A DNA stretch of 64,000 bases from Veillonella ratti (GTDB lineage Bacteria > Bacillota > Negativicutes > Veillonellales > Veillonellaceae): contig NZ_RQUX01000004.1 in the NCBI RefSeq assembly GCF_003992115.1, positions 1 to 64,000 on the forward strand. The letters are read 5' to 3'. Positions 1-7,729 of the stretch are shown in pieces (position 1 is the stretch's first letter; the number at the start of each line of letters is the position of its first letter). Below the pieces are notes generated by a model that had not been told where the DNA came from, made no database searches, and saw nothing but the letters and a program-made list of their open reading frames with translations. The position numbers and the translations under genes are program-made.

Positions 1-66
1 GTGATTTTCATTTCTCTGATCCATATCCTAACTATCTCTGGGATTAAATTACCAACTCAAAATGTC

Positions 67-1167
67 CTATAACCCTAAGACACGGCCATGGATAGCGCTG
101 AGTGCTTTGGTGCCGAATAAGTCACTAAGATAAGCGGGCATGCAGGCAAAACCGCCACCGTAGCAGGTAATGATAGCGAATACGAGGAACTGGAAGAAGA
201 AAGAGTTGCTCGTATGGCCGAGGGCAAAGAATGCCAAGATTTCGATGAGGAAGAACAACATATAAGTGAAAGGTCGACCGATGTAATCGGAGATGGTGGA
301 CCAGCCGATGCGGCCAAGACCGTTTAAAAGGCCGATGATACCAACCATGGAAGCCGCTTCCGTAGCGTTCATGCCAACGATTTCCTGCGCCATTGGGGAA
401 GCGACCGCCAATAAGCCGATACCGCACGTGATGTTGATGAAGAAGATCCACCATAAAGCGCTGAACTGCCATGTACGCATAGCCTCATGAGCTGTCATGC
501 CACGATTGAATAAAGCATTAGCCGGACGAGTTGCCACATTGGTCTGAGCTTTTTCAGCATTGTTTGCATCAGTAGTATTAGCTGTTGTAGTTGCTGCAGT
601 AGCCGTTGTCGGTGGTTTTAAGTACAACGAAGACAATGTCATGATGATGATGTACGCCACGCCGAGAATCTGGAATGTTTGAACCAAGCTGTAGGCGGCC
701 GTTAAGTATTGCATTAACGGACCGGCGATTAAGGCTGCAAAGCCGAAGCCCATGATGGCAAGGCCGGTGGCAAAACCGCGATTGCGCGGGAAGTATTTAA
801 CGAGGGTCGAAACCGGGGTGATGTAACCGACGCCGAGGCCCACACCGCCGATGACGCCATAGAAGATGTAAAGCAAGGTTAAGCTGCTTTGCTCTAAGGC
901 GTAAGCCGTACCTAACATGCCGATACCGAAGAAGAGGGTACTCAACAAGCCACTCTTTTTAGGACCGATTTTTTCAGCAAAACTGCCCAATAAACCGGCG
1001 GAAAGACCGAGGAATAAAATAGCTAAAGAAAAAGTCCAAGTTGTTTCTTTAAGGGACCAGCCCATGGCCGCCATAATAGGGCGCGTCAACACGCTCCAAG
1101 CATAAACACTGCCGATAGAAATGTGAATTCCGATAGCCGCCAAGGCAATTAACCAACGATTTCGCAT
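67..1167 (-). CDS. MFS transporter, oxalate/formate (OFA) family, C-terminally truncated
   Basis: This is a 366-residue polytopic membrane protein. The N-terminus (GSVYAWSVLTRPI) and the segment around FPRNRGFATGLAIMGFGF are typical of the OFA branch of the major facilitator superfamily, which moves formate, oxalate or other small carboxylates. The central cytoplasmic loop (about residues 185-215) is a Thr/Ala/Asn-rich low-complexity stretch. The start is supported by AAAGGATG seven bases upstream. Family members normally continue about 40-50 residues past the conserved SAIHGRVL motif with the last membrane segment(s); here a stop follows two residues later (GRVLGL, stop). No remaining frame in bases 1-66 restores the usual continuation. 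It may be a pseudogene or a shortened but functional protein. A ZTP riboswitch precedes it, so the likely role is formate or one-carbon related. The exact substrate is inferred. Confidence 0.8.
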   Translation of the reverse strand: MRNRWLIALAAIGIHISIGSVYAWSVLTRPIMAAMGWSLKETTWTFSLAILFLGLSAGLLGSFAEKIGPKKSGLLSTLFFGIGMLGTAYALEQSSLTLLYIFYGVIGGVGLGVGYITPVSTLVKYFPRNRGFATGLAIMGFGFAALIAGPLMQYLTAAYSLVQTFQILGVAYIIIMTLSSLYLKPPTTATAATTTANTTDANNAEKAQTNVATRPANALFNRGMTAHEAMRTWQFSALWWIFFINITCGIGLLAVASPMAQEIVGMNATEAASMVGIIGLLNGLGRIGWSTISDYIGRPFTYMLFFLIEILAFFALGHTSNSFFFQFLVFAIITCYGGGFACMPAYLSDLFGTKALSAIHGRVLGL

Positions 1168-1300
1168 ACAATCATCCTTTCTGTAACTGAAAGAAGCTGC
1201 TCAAAGTCTTTTTTGAAAGTTTAGAATGGCTTTTAAAAAGAAGGCTTAAATTAGTAGTCTTTTGATGATTGAAAGATCCTTGAAGGCTTTCAAAATATGC

Positions 1301-1400
1301 AAAAGACCGCCTGAGCAATCTTCTGCCCAGACGGTCGGCGTTTCTTCGCATACAATACACGTGGTTAATTCCACTAATCCGTCAGCATTGTATGTTGTTC
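1301..1400 (-). ncRNA. ZTP (pfl) riboswitch with intrinsic terminator
   Basis: Read on the minus strand, the leader has ATACAAT pairing with ATTGTAT (about 1393-1349), an internal GTGG..CCAC hairpin and the block CTGACGG near the 5' side. Near the 3' side is GCCGACCGTCTGGGCA (1339-1324). CTGACGG and CCGTC can form the ZTP pseudoknot and co-vary with the commoner GGCGG/CCGCC pair, so the family assignment is good. GACCGTCTGGGCA (1336-1324) also pairs with TGCTCAGGCGGTC (1317-1305) and is followed by TTTT, giving a terminator that competes with the aptamer. ZTP/ZMP signals 10-formyl-tetrahydrofolate shortage. This class is known upstream of purine, folate and some transporter genes, which fits the OFA transporter downstream. 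Confidence 0.85.
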
Positions 1401-1414
1401 TTTATTGTGAGGTC

Positions 1415-1443
1415 ATTATAACAATAAAAAAGGGAGCAGTCAA
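1415..1443 (-). promoter_or_regulatory. Sigma-70 type promoter for the ZTP leader and OFA transporter
   Basis: On the minus strand TTGACT (1443-1438) and TATAAT (1420-1415) are separated by exactly 17 bases. Transcription would begin near 1408, just before the ZTP aptamer. The -35 box lies inside the terminator hairpin of the upstream fba gene. Confidence 0.8.
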
Positions 1444-1468
1444 TCTAAAATTATAGATGAACTGCTCC
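1425..1468 (-). terminator. Intrinsic terminator of fba overlapping the next promoter
   Basis: GGAGCAGT (1468-1461 on minus) pairs with ACTGCTCC (1440-1433), followed by CTTTTTT. A T-rich tract on the other side could make it weakly bidirectional. Confidence 0.75.
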
Positions 1469-1618
1469 TTAATTTTTAATGGATTATATGCCGTACTTAT
1501 CGCAAGAAACTCAGGACAAGCACTAGCAGCAAAGTTTATTATATCGCAAAATTTTCAGGCTGCTCGGTAGTTATATGTGCAGTGGATTGTTAAATAACTG
1601 TTGCCTGAGAGTTTATGA

Positions 1619-2548
1619 TTATAATTTGCCGGAAGAACCCAATACATCTTTAATTTTGTGCTGTACCATGCCTTTAATAGCATCGCGAGCAGGTCCCAAG
1701 TATTTACGAGGGTCGAATTCAGATGGATTATTCACGAAGAATTCGCGAATGGATGCGGTCATAGCTAAGCGAAGGTCGGTGTCGATGTTGATTTTACATA
1801 CGGACATGGACGCTGCTTTACGAAGCATTTCTTCAGGAACGCCTTGAGCGCCCGGAATGCTGCCGCCGAATTTGTTACATTTTTCAACGAATTCAGGAAG
1901 TACGGTGGACGCACCGTGTAAAACGATAGGGAAACCGGGTAATAATTTGCCTACTTTTTCCAAACGTTCGAAGTCGAGGTACGGTTCGCCTTTGAATTTG
2001 TAAGCGCCGTGGCTGGTACCGATGGCGATAGCTAAGGAGTCAACGCCGGTACGTTCTACGAATTCGGCAGCCTGATCGGGATCGGTGAAGAGCGCGTCTT
2101 TTTCACTTACGTTTACGTCGTCTTCAACGCCGGCCAAACGACCTAATTCGCCTTCTACTACTACGCCGTGTGCGTGAGCATATTCAACAACCTTTTTAGT
2201 TAAGGCCACGTTAGTTTCGAAATCGTGTTTGGAGCCGTCAATCATAACGGAGGTGAAACCGCCGTCGATACAGGATTTACAGATTTCAAAATCATCACCG
2301 TGGTCAAGATGTAATGCGATTGGTAAGCCCGTGTCTTCGAGAGCGGCTTCTACCAATTTTACAAGATAAATGTGTTTTGCATATTTGCGGGCACCGGCGG
2401 ATACTTGAAGAATCAGCGGAGATTGTTCTTCTTTAGCCGCATCAACGATACCTTGTACAATTTCCATGTTGTTAACGTTGAATGCACCAATAGCATAACC
2501 GCCTTCATAGGCTTTTTTAAACATGTCTGTTGTTGAAACTAATGGCAT
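1619..2548 (-). CDS. fba: Class II fructose-1,6-bisphosphate aldolase
   Basis: This 309-residue protein catalyses reversible cleavage of fructose-1,6-bisphosphate to dihydroxyacetone phosphate and glyceraldehyde-3-phosphate in cytosolic glycolysis/gluconeogenesis. The class II zinc-site motif LHLDHGDD, the VEGELGRLAG segment, the AIGTSHGAYK motif and the HGAS phosphate-binding segment are all visible. Length is as expected for the FbaA/GatY-KbaY family. AAGGAGG sits eight bases before the ATG. It is monocistronic: the neighbouring rluA-like gene lies 155 bases upstream on the same strand, and a strong terminator lies downstream at 1425-1468. A tagatose-bisphosphate aldolase role cannot be excluded by eye, but fructose-bisphosphate aldolase is the more likely one. 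Confidence 0.95.
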   Translation of the reverse strand: MPLVSTTDMFKKAYEGGYAIGAFNVNNMEIVQGIVDAAKEEQSPLILQVSAGARKYAKHIYLVKLVEAALEDTGLPIALHLDHGDDFEICKSCIDGGFTSVMIDGSKHDFETNVALTKKVVEYAHAHGVVVEGELGRLAGVEDDVNVSEKDALFTDPDQAAEFVERTGVDSLAIAIGTSHGAYKFKGEPYLDFERLEKVGKLLPGFPIVLHGASTVLPEFVEKCNKFGGSIPGAQGVPEEMLRKAASMSVCKINIDTDLRLAMTASIREFFVNNPSEFDPRKYLGPARDAIKGMVQHKIKDVLGSSGKL

Positions 2549-2608
2549 AGTATTTCCTCCTTGTAATGGAATACTGATAACTGATAAGGAATGTCATACA
2601 TCAAGTTA

Positions 2609-2617
2609 AGTATAGCA
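2609..2617 (-). promoter_or_regulatory. fba: Probable extended -10 promoter element for fba
   Basis: On the minus strand TGCTATACT forms an extended -10 (TGn plus TATACT) about 60 bases before the fba start. No convincing -35 box is visible at the usual spacing. Confidence 0.45.
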
Positions 2618-2702
2618 AGAAGAACCTGAAAGGGCTACTGCTATTTATGCATAATAGAAGGGCTCTATGGCGGCGCTAACATGGGGGACGAGCGAATTTT
2701 TG

Positions 2703-3677
2703 TCAAAAAGAAATCTTGTTGTGCTCTAAGTACTGTGAAATCAAGGGTTCCCAGGCTGTCGGCAGCGGTGCGGTCACGTTCATGAACGTATGCGTCATAG
2801 GGTGGACAAATTGTAGCCCAATGGCATGGAGTGCTTGATTTTGAAGTAAATCAAGGGAGCCGCCGTAGAGGTCATCGCCGACGAGGGGGAAGCCCAAATG
2901 CGACATATGCACGCGAATTTGGTGCGTGCGACCGGTGTGTAATACAAAGCGAACGTGGGAGAGCCGTTTGTGGCGGGCGAGGCAGGTAATGTCCGTATGA
3001 GCCGGTTTGCCGTCAGGACTTACGGTGCGCTCGATGATACTCCCTTCTTTGCGGGCTATAGGCCAGTGGATGGTGGCAAAATTGGCCGGAAAAAAGCCGT
3101 CACACAGAGCTTCGTAGATTTTGCGAATGGGCGTGTGCGTATTGGTAAAACTGTGCTGCACCAAGGCGTTCTTAGCGATGATGACAAGGCCTGATGTGTC
3201 TTTATCAAGGCGGTGTACCGGGTGAAAAGCGGCCTGCGTTTGATTCGTTTTTTCAAAATAATGGATAAGCGCATTCGCGACGGTGTGAAAGCGCTCGGTC
3301 GAGGTGGGATGCATGAGGAGTCCCGTCGGTTTGTTGATGATAAGCAGGTGCTCGTCCTCGTAAATGATGGGAATATCATACGCCCAAGGGGTAAAGCCCG
3401 GATCTTCTTTTGGTAAGTAAATGGTTACCTTATCGCCTGGTACGACGAGGCTGTGCCATGAAGCGGCTTTCTGATTCACATAGACGATGCCGTCCGTACG
3501 CAGGCGACGCCGCATGGCTTGGGAGACGCCGGCCTGACGCACTAAGTGATTAATAGAGAGCCGTCTTGTTTTGCCCTTATTTGAAGGAGTGGGTGTTGAA
3601 TCCGCTACGACTAAGGACAACAGCGGCTCACCGTTTACTATATTCTTTTTTTCAGTAGGAGCTGTAGTATCTGGCAT
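2703..3677 (-). CDS. RluA-family 23S rRNA pseudouridine synthase
   Basis: The 324-residue protein has an S4 RNA-binding domain (about residues 40-95, ending GDKVTIYLP) followed by the pseudouridine synthase catalytic domain. The catalytic-loop motif HRLDKDTSGL carries the active Asp. Further family motifs are PTGLLMHPT and TGRTHQIRVHMSHLGFPLVGDDLYGG. It isomerises uridines in rRNA. The RluA/RluC/RluD substrate class cannot be assigned by eye, although an S4 domain favours RluD/RluC-like enzymes. The first 40 residues are a poorly conserved extension, and the ATG used has only a weak upstream ribosome site, so the start is the least certain part. It is apparently monocistronic. Confidence 0.9.
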   Translation of the reverse strand: MPDTTAPTEKKNIVNGEPLLSLVVADSTPTPSNKGKTRRLSINHLVRQAGVSQAMRRRLRTDGIVYVNQKAASWHSLVVPGDKVTIYLPKEDPGFTPWAYDIPIIYEDEHLLIINKPTGLLMHPTSTERFHTVANALIHYFEKTNQTQAAFHPVHRLDKDTSGLVIIAKNALVQHSFTNTHTPIRKIYEALCDGFFPANFATIHWPIARKEGSIIERTVSPDGKPAHTDITCLARHKRLSHVRFVLHTGRTHQIRVHMSHLGFPLVGDDLYGGSLDLLQNQALHAIGLQFVHPMTHTFMNVTAPLPTAWEPLISQYLEHNKISF

Positions 3678-3894
3678 AATAGGCTTGCTTTCTTGATTGT
3701 TTATTACAATATTTTGATTTCTCTAATACGATTTAGTCGTAGTTATATGTATATTGTAACCTATTTTAGTCTATTTGTTTTGTCAGGTATAAAAAAATTT
3801 CATACAAAGTTCAATTTTCCAAACCTTTCTATGTGAGGAACGGGGCCTATATGATATAATAATAGTACTATTTAAAAGCAAAGGAGGCACATAT

Positions 3895-4389
3895 ATGGCC
3901 AAAGATTGTTCGTTTGACGTAGTGTCGGAAGTAAATATGCAAGAAGTTGATAACGCGGTAAACCAAGCTAAAAAAGAAATCGGTACCCGTTATGATTTTC
4001 GCGGCAGCAAATCTGAAATCAGTCTTGAAGGGGAAACTATTAAGGTGATTTCTGATGATGAATATAAATTAAACGCCGTAATCGACGTGATTAAAGGCAA
4101 GATGGTTAAGCGTAATGTGGCGCTTAAAAATCTTGATTACGGTAAAGTGGAACCTGCATCGGGGGCAACCGTTCGTCAGGTGATTACCATTAAAAAAGGT
4201 ATTTCCAAAGAAACCGCCAAAGATGTGGTTAAATTAATCAAAAATATGAAACTTAAAGTAACGGCGCAGATTATGGAAGACCAAGTGCGCGTTACGGGCA
4301 AAGATAAAGACTCCTTACAGGAAGTTATCCAAATGTTGAAACAACAGGATTTGCCGGTAGAATTGCAATTTGTAAATTTCCGCTCCTAA
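3895..4389 (+). CDS. yajQ: YajQ family nucleotide-binding protein (UPF0234)
   Basis: The 164-residue protein starts [20 protein letters not shown] and contains the family's [11 protein letters not shown] motif. It is close to the usual length of about 163 residues. YajQ proteins have two ferredoxin-like domains; some members bind cyclic di-GMP and act as transcription co-regulators, but the role in Firmicutes is not established. AAAGGAGG lies seven bases before the ATG. A TATAAT box at about 3854-3859 is a likely -10. It lies directly upstream of the cobalamin operon and is separated from it by a hairpin at 4400-4427 with only a short T tract, so read-through is possible. Confidence 0.92.
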   Translation: MAKDCSFDVVSEVNMQEVDNAVNQAKKEIGTRYDFRGSKSEISLEGETIKVISDDEYKLNAVIDVIKGKMVKRNVALKNLDYGKVEPASGATVRQVITIKKGISKETAKDVVKLIKNMKLKVTAQIMEDQVRVTGKDKDSLQEVIQMLKQQDLPVELQFVNFRS

Positions 4390-4399
4390 GTAGAGCCCT

Positions 4400-4427
4400 A
4401 AAGAGCAGCGTAATGTCGCTGCTCTTT
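4400..4427 (+). terminator. Hairpin after yajQ, terminator or attenuator
   Basis: AAAGAGCAGCG and CGCTGCTCTTT form a perfect 11-bp stem around a 6-base loop. Only three T residues end the stem and the following bases are ACCATG, so termination may be partial. No separate promoter is obvious between this hairpin and cbiD. Confidence 0.6.
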
Positions 4428-4443
4428 ACCATGATATCAAGTT

Positions 4444-4460
4444 GTGAAAGATTCTTTCAC
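4444..4460 (+). promoter_or_regulatory. Inverted repeat next to the cbiD ribosome site
   Basis: GTGAAAGATTCTTTCAC is a perfect 8-bp-arm palindrome with a 1-base centre, ending three bases before the AAGGAGG of cbiD. It could be a protein operator or, less likely because of the tiny loop, an RNA structure. Function unknown. Confidence 0.4.
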
Positions 4461-4474
4461 CGAAGGAGGTATGA

Positions 4475-5593
4475 ATGGATATAGAGGCTATGCGTGGCGG
4501 TTATACGACCGGCTCCTGTGCCACGGCCGGCATGAAGGCGGCTTTGATGGCACTATTGCAGGAAGAGTATCCCACCCGTGTGACGGTGATTAATCCGCAA
4601 GACACACCCATTGATGTGCCCATTAAGTCGGTAGAGGTTCTATCTGATACGGAAGCTCGGGCGACGGTTGTAAAAGACGGTGGCGATGATCCGGATGTAA
4701 CGCACGGCACTGATGTGGTGACGACGGTGCAGCTGACGACTGACGGAGAATTGAAGTTCCGCGCCGGTTTTGGCGTAGGGACGGTGACGAAACCGGGCTT
4801 GGCGATGCCACCGGGGGAACCGGCTATCAATCCGGGACCGCGCACCATGATGACCACTGTGTTTAAAGAGTTTTGTACGGCCGGTCAGGGCGTCATTGTG
4901 ACGGTATCGGTGCCAAACGGCGAAGTGTTGGCTAAGAAGACCTTGAACAGTACGCTCGGCATTGAAGGCGGGATTTCCATTATCGGTACGACCGGGATTG
5001 TGAAGCCTATGAGTGAAGAAGGTTTTAAAAACTCTTTGGTGCCGCAGCTTACGGTTATGAAGGCGGCCGGTTATGAAACGGCGGTGTTGGTGCCGGGGCG
5101 CATCGGTCAGGAATTGGCTAAGAATGTGCTGGGTATCGCTATTAATCAGATGGCGGAAACATCCAACTTTATCGGCTTTATGCTGGAACAATGCGTAAAA
5201 GCCGGTTTTAAAAAGATTGTTATTATCGGTCATATCGGTAAGATTATAAAACTCGCGTCCGGCAGTTTTCACACGCATAATCGTATGAGTGACGGCCGTA
5301 TGGAAACACTCGTTGCTTATGCGGCATTAGATGGTGCGTCTACGGCCGTGGCCAATGAAATTATGGAGTGTCGCACCACAGAAGCAGCTATGCCGATTTT
5401 AGCGCGTGAGCATTTGACGAGTGTTTACCAGCGTGTTGCGGATAGAGCATCCATGCGCTCGGAGCGCTATATTGCGAATGAAGCGGAAGTGGGCATTATT
5501 ATTGCTACGTTGGACGGCGAAATTTTGGCGGTTGATGAAACGGCTAAGCGTATCGGAGGTGAAGAGCATTGGCAAATACCCTCTACGTTGTAG
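4475..5593 (+). CDS. cbiD: Cobalt-precorrin-5B C1-methyltransferase CbiD
   Basis: The 372-residue enzyme of anaerobic cobalamin synthesis methylates C1 of cobalt-precorrin-5B using S-adenosylmethionine. The N-terminal GGYTTGSCATAGMKAAL signature and the later segment GHIGKIIKLASGSFHTHNRMSDGR are diagnostic of CbiD. Length is normal. AAGGAGG lies five bases before the ATG. It is the first gene of a continuous cbi operon, and its end overlaps cbiE by 25 bases. No B12 riboswitch is visible in front of it. Confidence 0.96.
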   Translation: MDIEAMRGGYTTGSCATAGMKAALMALLQEEYPTRVTVINPQDTPIDVPIKSVEVLSDTEARATVVKDGGDDPDVTHGTDVVTTVQLTTDGELKFRAGFGVGTVTKPGLAMPPGEPAINPGPRTMMTTVFKEFCTAGQGVIVTVSVPNGEVLAKKTLNSTLGIEGGISIIGTTGIVKPMSEEGFKNSLVPQLTVMKAAGYETAVLVPGRIGQELAKNVLGIAINQMAETSNFIGFMLEQCVKAGFKKIVIIGHIGKIIKLASGSFHTHNRMSDGRMETLVAYAALDGASTAVANEIMECRTTEAAMPILAREHLTSVYQRVADRASMRSERYIANEAEVGIIIATLDGEILAVDETAKRIGGEEHWQIPSTL

Positions 5594-6195
5594 GTATCGG
5601 ACCGGGAAATCCGGATTATGTGGTACCACGCGGTCTTAAGTTGATTGAAGCGGCCAAGGTACTCGTCGGGAGCGAGCGCTCTTTATTGGATTTTGCTCAT
5701 GAAGGTCAGCTCACCCATTCAGTTACGGGTAAGCTTACGGAATTGGCTCTTTGGATTGAAGAACAGCTCAAAAGCCATGATGTGGTTGTTATGGTGAGCG
5801 GTGACACGGGCTATTACAGCTTGTTGCCGTATTTGAAAAAGAAATTCCCCGATACACCGATTGATGTGGTGCCGGGCATCAGTTCCATGACCTTTGCCTT
5901 TGCGCGCATCGGCGAAGTGTGGCAGGATGCGGATTTACTGAGTTTTCACGGTCGTGTGCCGAAGGAAGAAGCCCTTCGCTATGAAGCGGGGCGTAAGCTT
6001 GGCTTTTTGACGGATAAAGAACATAATCCGGCGGCTATTGCGCAAATTCTGATGGACCACGGCTGGCCGGCTGACACGAAGTCGGTGGCCTTAGAGCGGC
6101 TCAGCTATGAAGATGAACGAATTGAGCCCGGTTCGTTGGCGGAGATTGCTAAACTCCCCGGTTTTGAACATTCCGTATTTATCGTGTTGGGCTAG
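5569..6195 (+). CDS. cbiE: Cobalt-precorrin-7 (C5)-methyltransferase CbiE
   Basis: The 208-residue enzyme is a tetrapyrrole methylase with the N-terminal glycine motif VVGIGPGNPDYV and the GDTGYYSLL segment. It performs C5 methylation on the late corrin ring, pairing with CbiT (separate here, fused in CobL). The start is TTG at 5569, chosen because CGGAGG lies eight bases upstream and the protein then begins at the expected ANTLYVVGIGPG. This places the start inside the end of cbiD. CbiT follows 86 bases later. Confidence 0.93.
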   Translation: MANTLYVVGIGPGNPDYVVPRGLKLIEAAKVLVGSERSLLDFAHEGQLTHSVTGKLTELALWIEEQLKSHDVVVMVSGDTGYYSLLPYLKKKFPDTPIDVVPGISSMTFAFARIGEVWQDADLLSFHGRVPKEEALRYEAGRKLGFLTDKEHNPAAIAQILMDHGWPADTKSVALERLSYEDERIEPGSLAEIAKLPGFEHSVFIVLG

Positions 6196-6281
6196 GGCGA
6201 TATATGGTGAATAATAAGTTCACTGAAGGCAGCAGCGCCTAACAATTCTTGAAATACTATTGAACATATAAGGAGGTATCC

Positions 6282-6860
6282 ATGCGGCACTTTTTCGGCA
6301 TTGACGATGAAGAATTTATTCGCGGCGATGTGCCTATGACGAAACGCGAAATTCGTATGGCCGTACTCAATGAAGCGCGCGTGCAGGAGGATAGTTACGT
6401 TCTCGATGTGGGCGCCGGTACCGGTTCCATTTCTATTGAAGCGGCATTGGGTGCTCCCCAAGGGCATGTGTATGCTATCGAACGCTTTGCCAAGGGCATT
6501 GAGCTCATTAAAGCGAATATGGCAAAATTTAATGTTAATAATTTGACGGTGATTGAAGCGAAAGCACCGGAAGGGATGGCTGATTTGCCGGCTCTTGATG
6601 CCATTATCATCGGCGGCAGTGCCGGCGGTATGGACGCGATTCTCGATGAATCACAGCGCCTCTTAAAACCGGGTGGCCGTCTTGTTGTAACGGCGGTAAC
6701 CATGGAAACAGGCTATACGATTTTGAAAGCTTTAAAAGGTCGTCCTTTCACCTACGAAGGCTATCAGATGCAGGTAAGTCGTTTCCGCAAAGCGGGGCCG
6801 TATCATTTACTAAACCCGTTAAGTCCAATTTTCATCGTAACGGCGATTAAACAGGCTTAA
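6282..6860 (+). CDS. cbiT: Cobalt-precorrin-6B C15-methyltransferase (decarboxylating) CbiT
   Basis: This 192-residue class I SAM methyltransferase has the fold motif VLDVGAGTGSISIEAA (motif I), VYAIERFAKGIELIKANM and LDAIIIGGSAGGM. The N-terminal segment GIDDEEFIRGDVPMTKREIR is typical of CbiT. The enzyme methylates C15 and removes the acetate carboxyl from ring C. The ATG is preceded by AAGGAGG. It lies between cbiE and cbiF in the operon. Confidence 0.95.
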   Translation: MRHFFGIDDEEFIRGDVPMTKREIRMAVLNEARVQEDSYVLDVGAGTGSISIEAALGAPQGHVYAIERFAKGIELIKANMAKFNVNNLTVIEAKAPEGMADLPALDAIIIGGSAGGMDAILDESQRLLKPGGRLVVTAVTMETGYTILKALKGRPFTYEGYQMQVSRFRKAGPYHLLNPLSPIFIVTAIKQA

Positions 6861-6907
6861 ATATATAGAATACTTGAGGCCGTAAGGCCGGGGAGGTAAA
6901 CTGTCAC

Positions 6908-7720
6908 ATGAGTACAGATAAAACAATGGCAGGCGACACTGCCATGACAAATCAGGAAGTACCGGTAGTTCATTTTGTGGGGGCCGGCCCGGGGGATCCG
7001 GAGCTCATTACCCGTAAAGGCTATCGCTTAGTGAGTGAAGCGGACATCGTAATTTATGCCGGTTCATTGGTTAATCCGGATATTTTGGCGGCTTGTAAAA
7101 AAGGCTGTGAGATTTTTAACAGCGCTACTATGAACCTCGACGAAGTTATCGAAGTTATGAAACGCGGCGCCGCTGAAGGCAAAGCAATCGTTCGTTTGCA
7201 CACCGGTGACCCTGCGATTTACGGGGCCATTCAGGAACAGATGGACCGTTTAAAAGAGTTAAACATCACGTATGCCGTAATTCCGGGCGTAAGTTCATTC
7301 CTCGCGACAGCGGCCGCTTTAAAACAGGAATACACTTTACCGAATGTATCCCAGACGGTTATTATTACCCGTATGGAAGGCCGCACGCCAATGCCGCCGA
7401 AGGAAAAATTGGGCATGCTCGCTGCGCATGAAGCGACTATGTGTATTTTCCTCAGTGTGCAGATGATTGATAAAGTGGTAGAAGAGCTTGTTAACGGCGG
7501 TTACAGTCCTAAGACGCCGGTTGCGATTGTGGTAAAAGCATCCTGGCCGGATCAACGCATTATTCGCGGTACTTTGGAAACGATTGCGGATATCGTGAGT
7601 CAGGAAGGCGTGTTACGTCAGGCCATGATCGTGGTAAGTAAAGTTCTCGACAGTGACTATGAGTTGTCCAAGTTGTATGACAAGGGCTTCAGTCACATGT
7701 ACCGCAGTGCTAAGGACTAA
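6908..7720 (+). CDS. cbiF: Cobalt-precorrin-4 C11-methyltransferase CbiF
   Basis: The 270-residue tetrapyrrole methylase contains VHFVGAGPGDPELITRKG, the LHTGDPAIYGA motif and VIPGVSSFLATAAAL. It methylates C11 of cobalt-precorrin-4. Compared with relatives it carries a short Thr/Ala/Met-rich N-terminal extension (about 20 residues) before the first beta strand. GGGGAGG lies 11 bases upstream of the chosen ATG. An internal ATG at 6944 would remove most of the extension, so the start is not settled. A GGCC-GTAA-GGCC hairpin sits just before the ribosome site. Confidence 0.94.
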   Translation: MSTDKTMAGDTAMTNQEVPVVHFVGAGPGDPELITRKGYRLVSEADIVIYAGSLVNPDILAACKKGCEIFNSATMNLDEVIEVMKRGAAEGKAIVRLHTGDPAIYGAIQEQMDRLKELNITYAVIPGVSSFLATAAALKQEYTLPNVSQTVIITRMEGRTPMPPKEKLGMLAAHEATMCIFLSVQMIDKVVEELVNGGYSPKTPVAIVVKASWPDQRIIRGTLETIADIVSQEGVLRQAMIVVSKVLDSDYELSKLYDKGFSHMYRSAKD

Positions 7721-7729
7721 TAGCGGAGC

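Noticed and set aside
62-73. ATGTCCTATAAC shared with 12976-12987, near two gene ends, as a possible recombination site
   Set aside because: A shared 12-mer is expected many times by chance in 64 kb, and no further homology flanks it.
1172-1360. Small open frame before the OFA gene
   Set aside because: It covers the ZTP riboswitch and its terminator and has no family resemblance.
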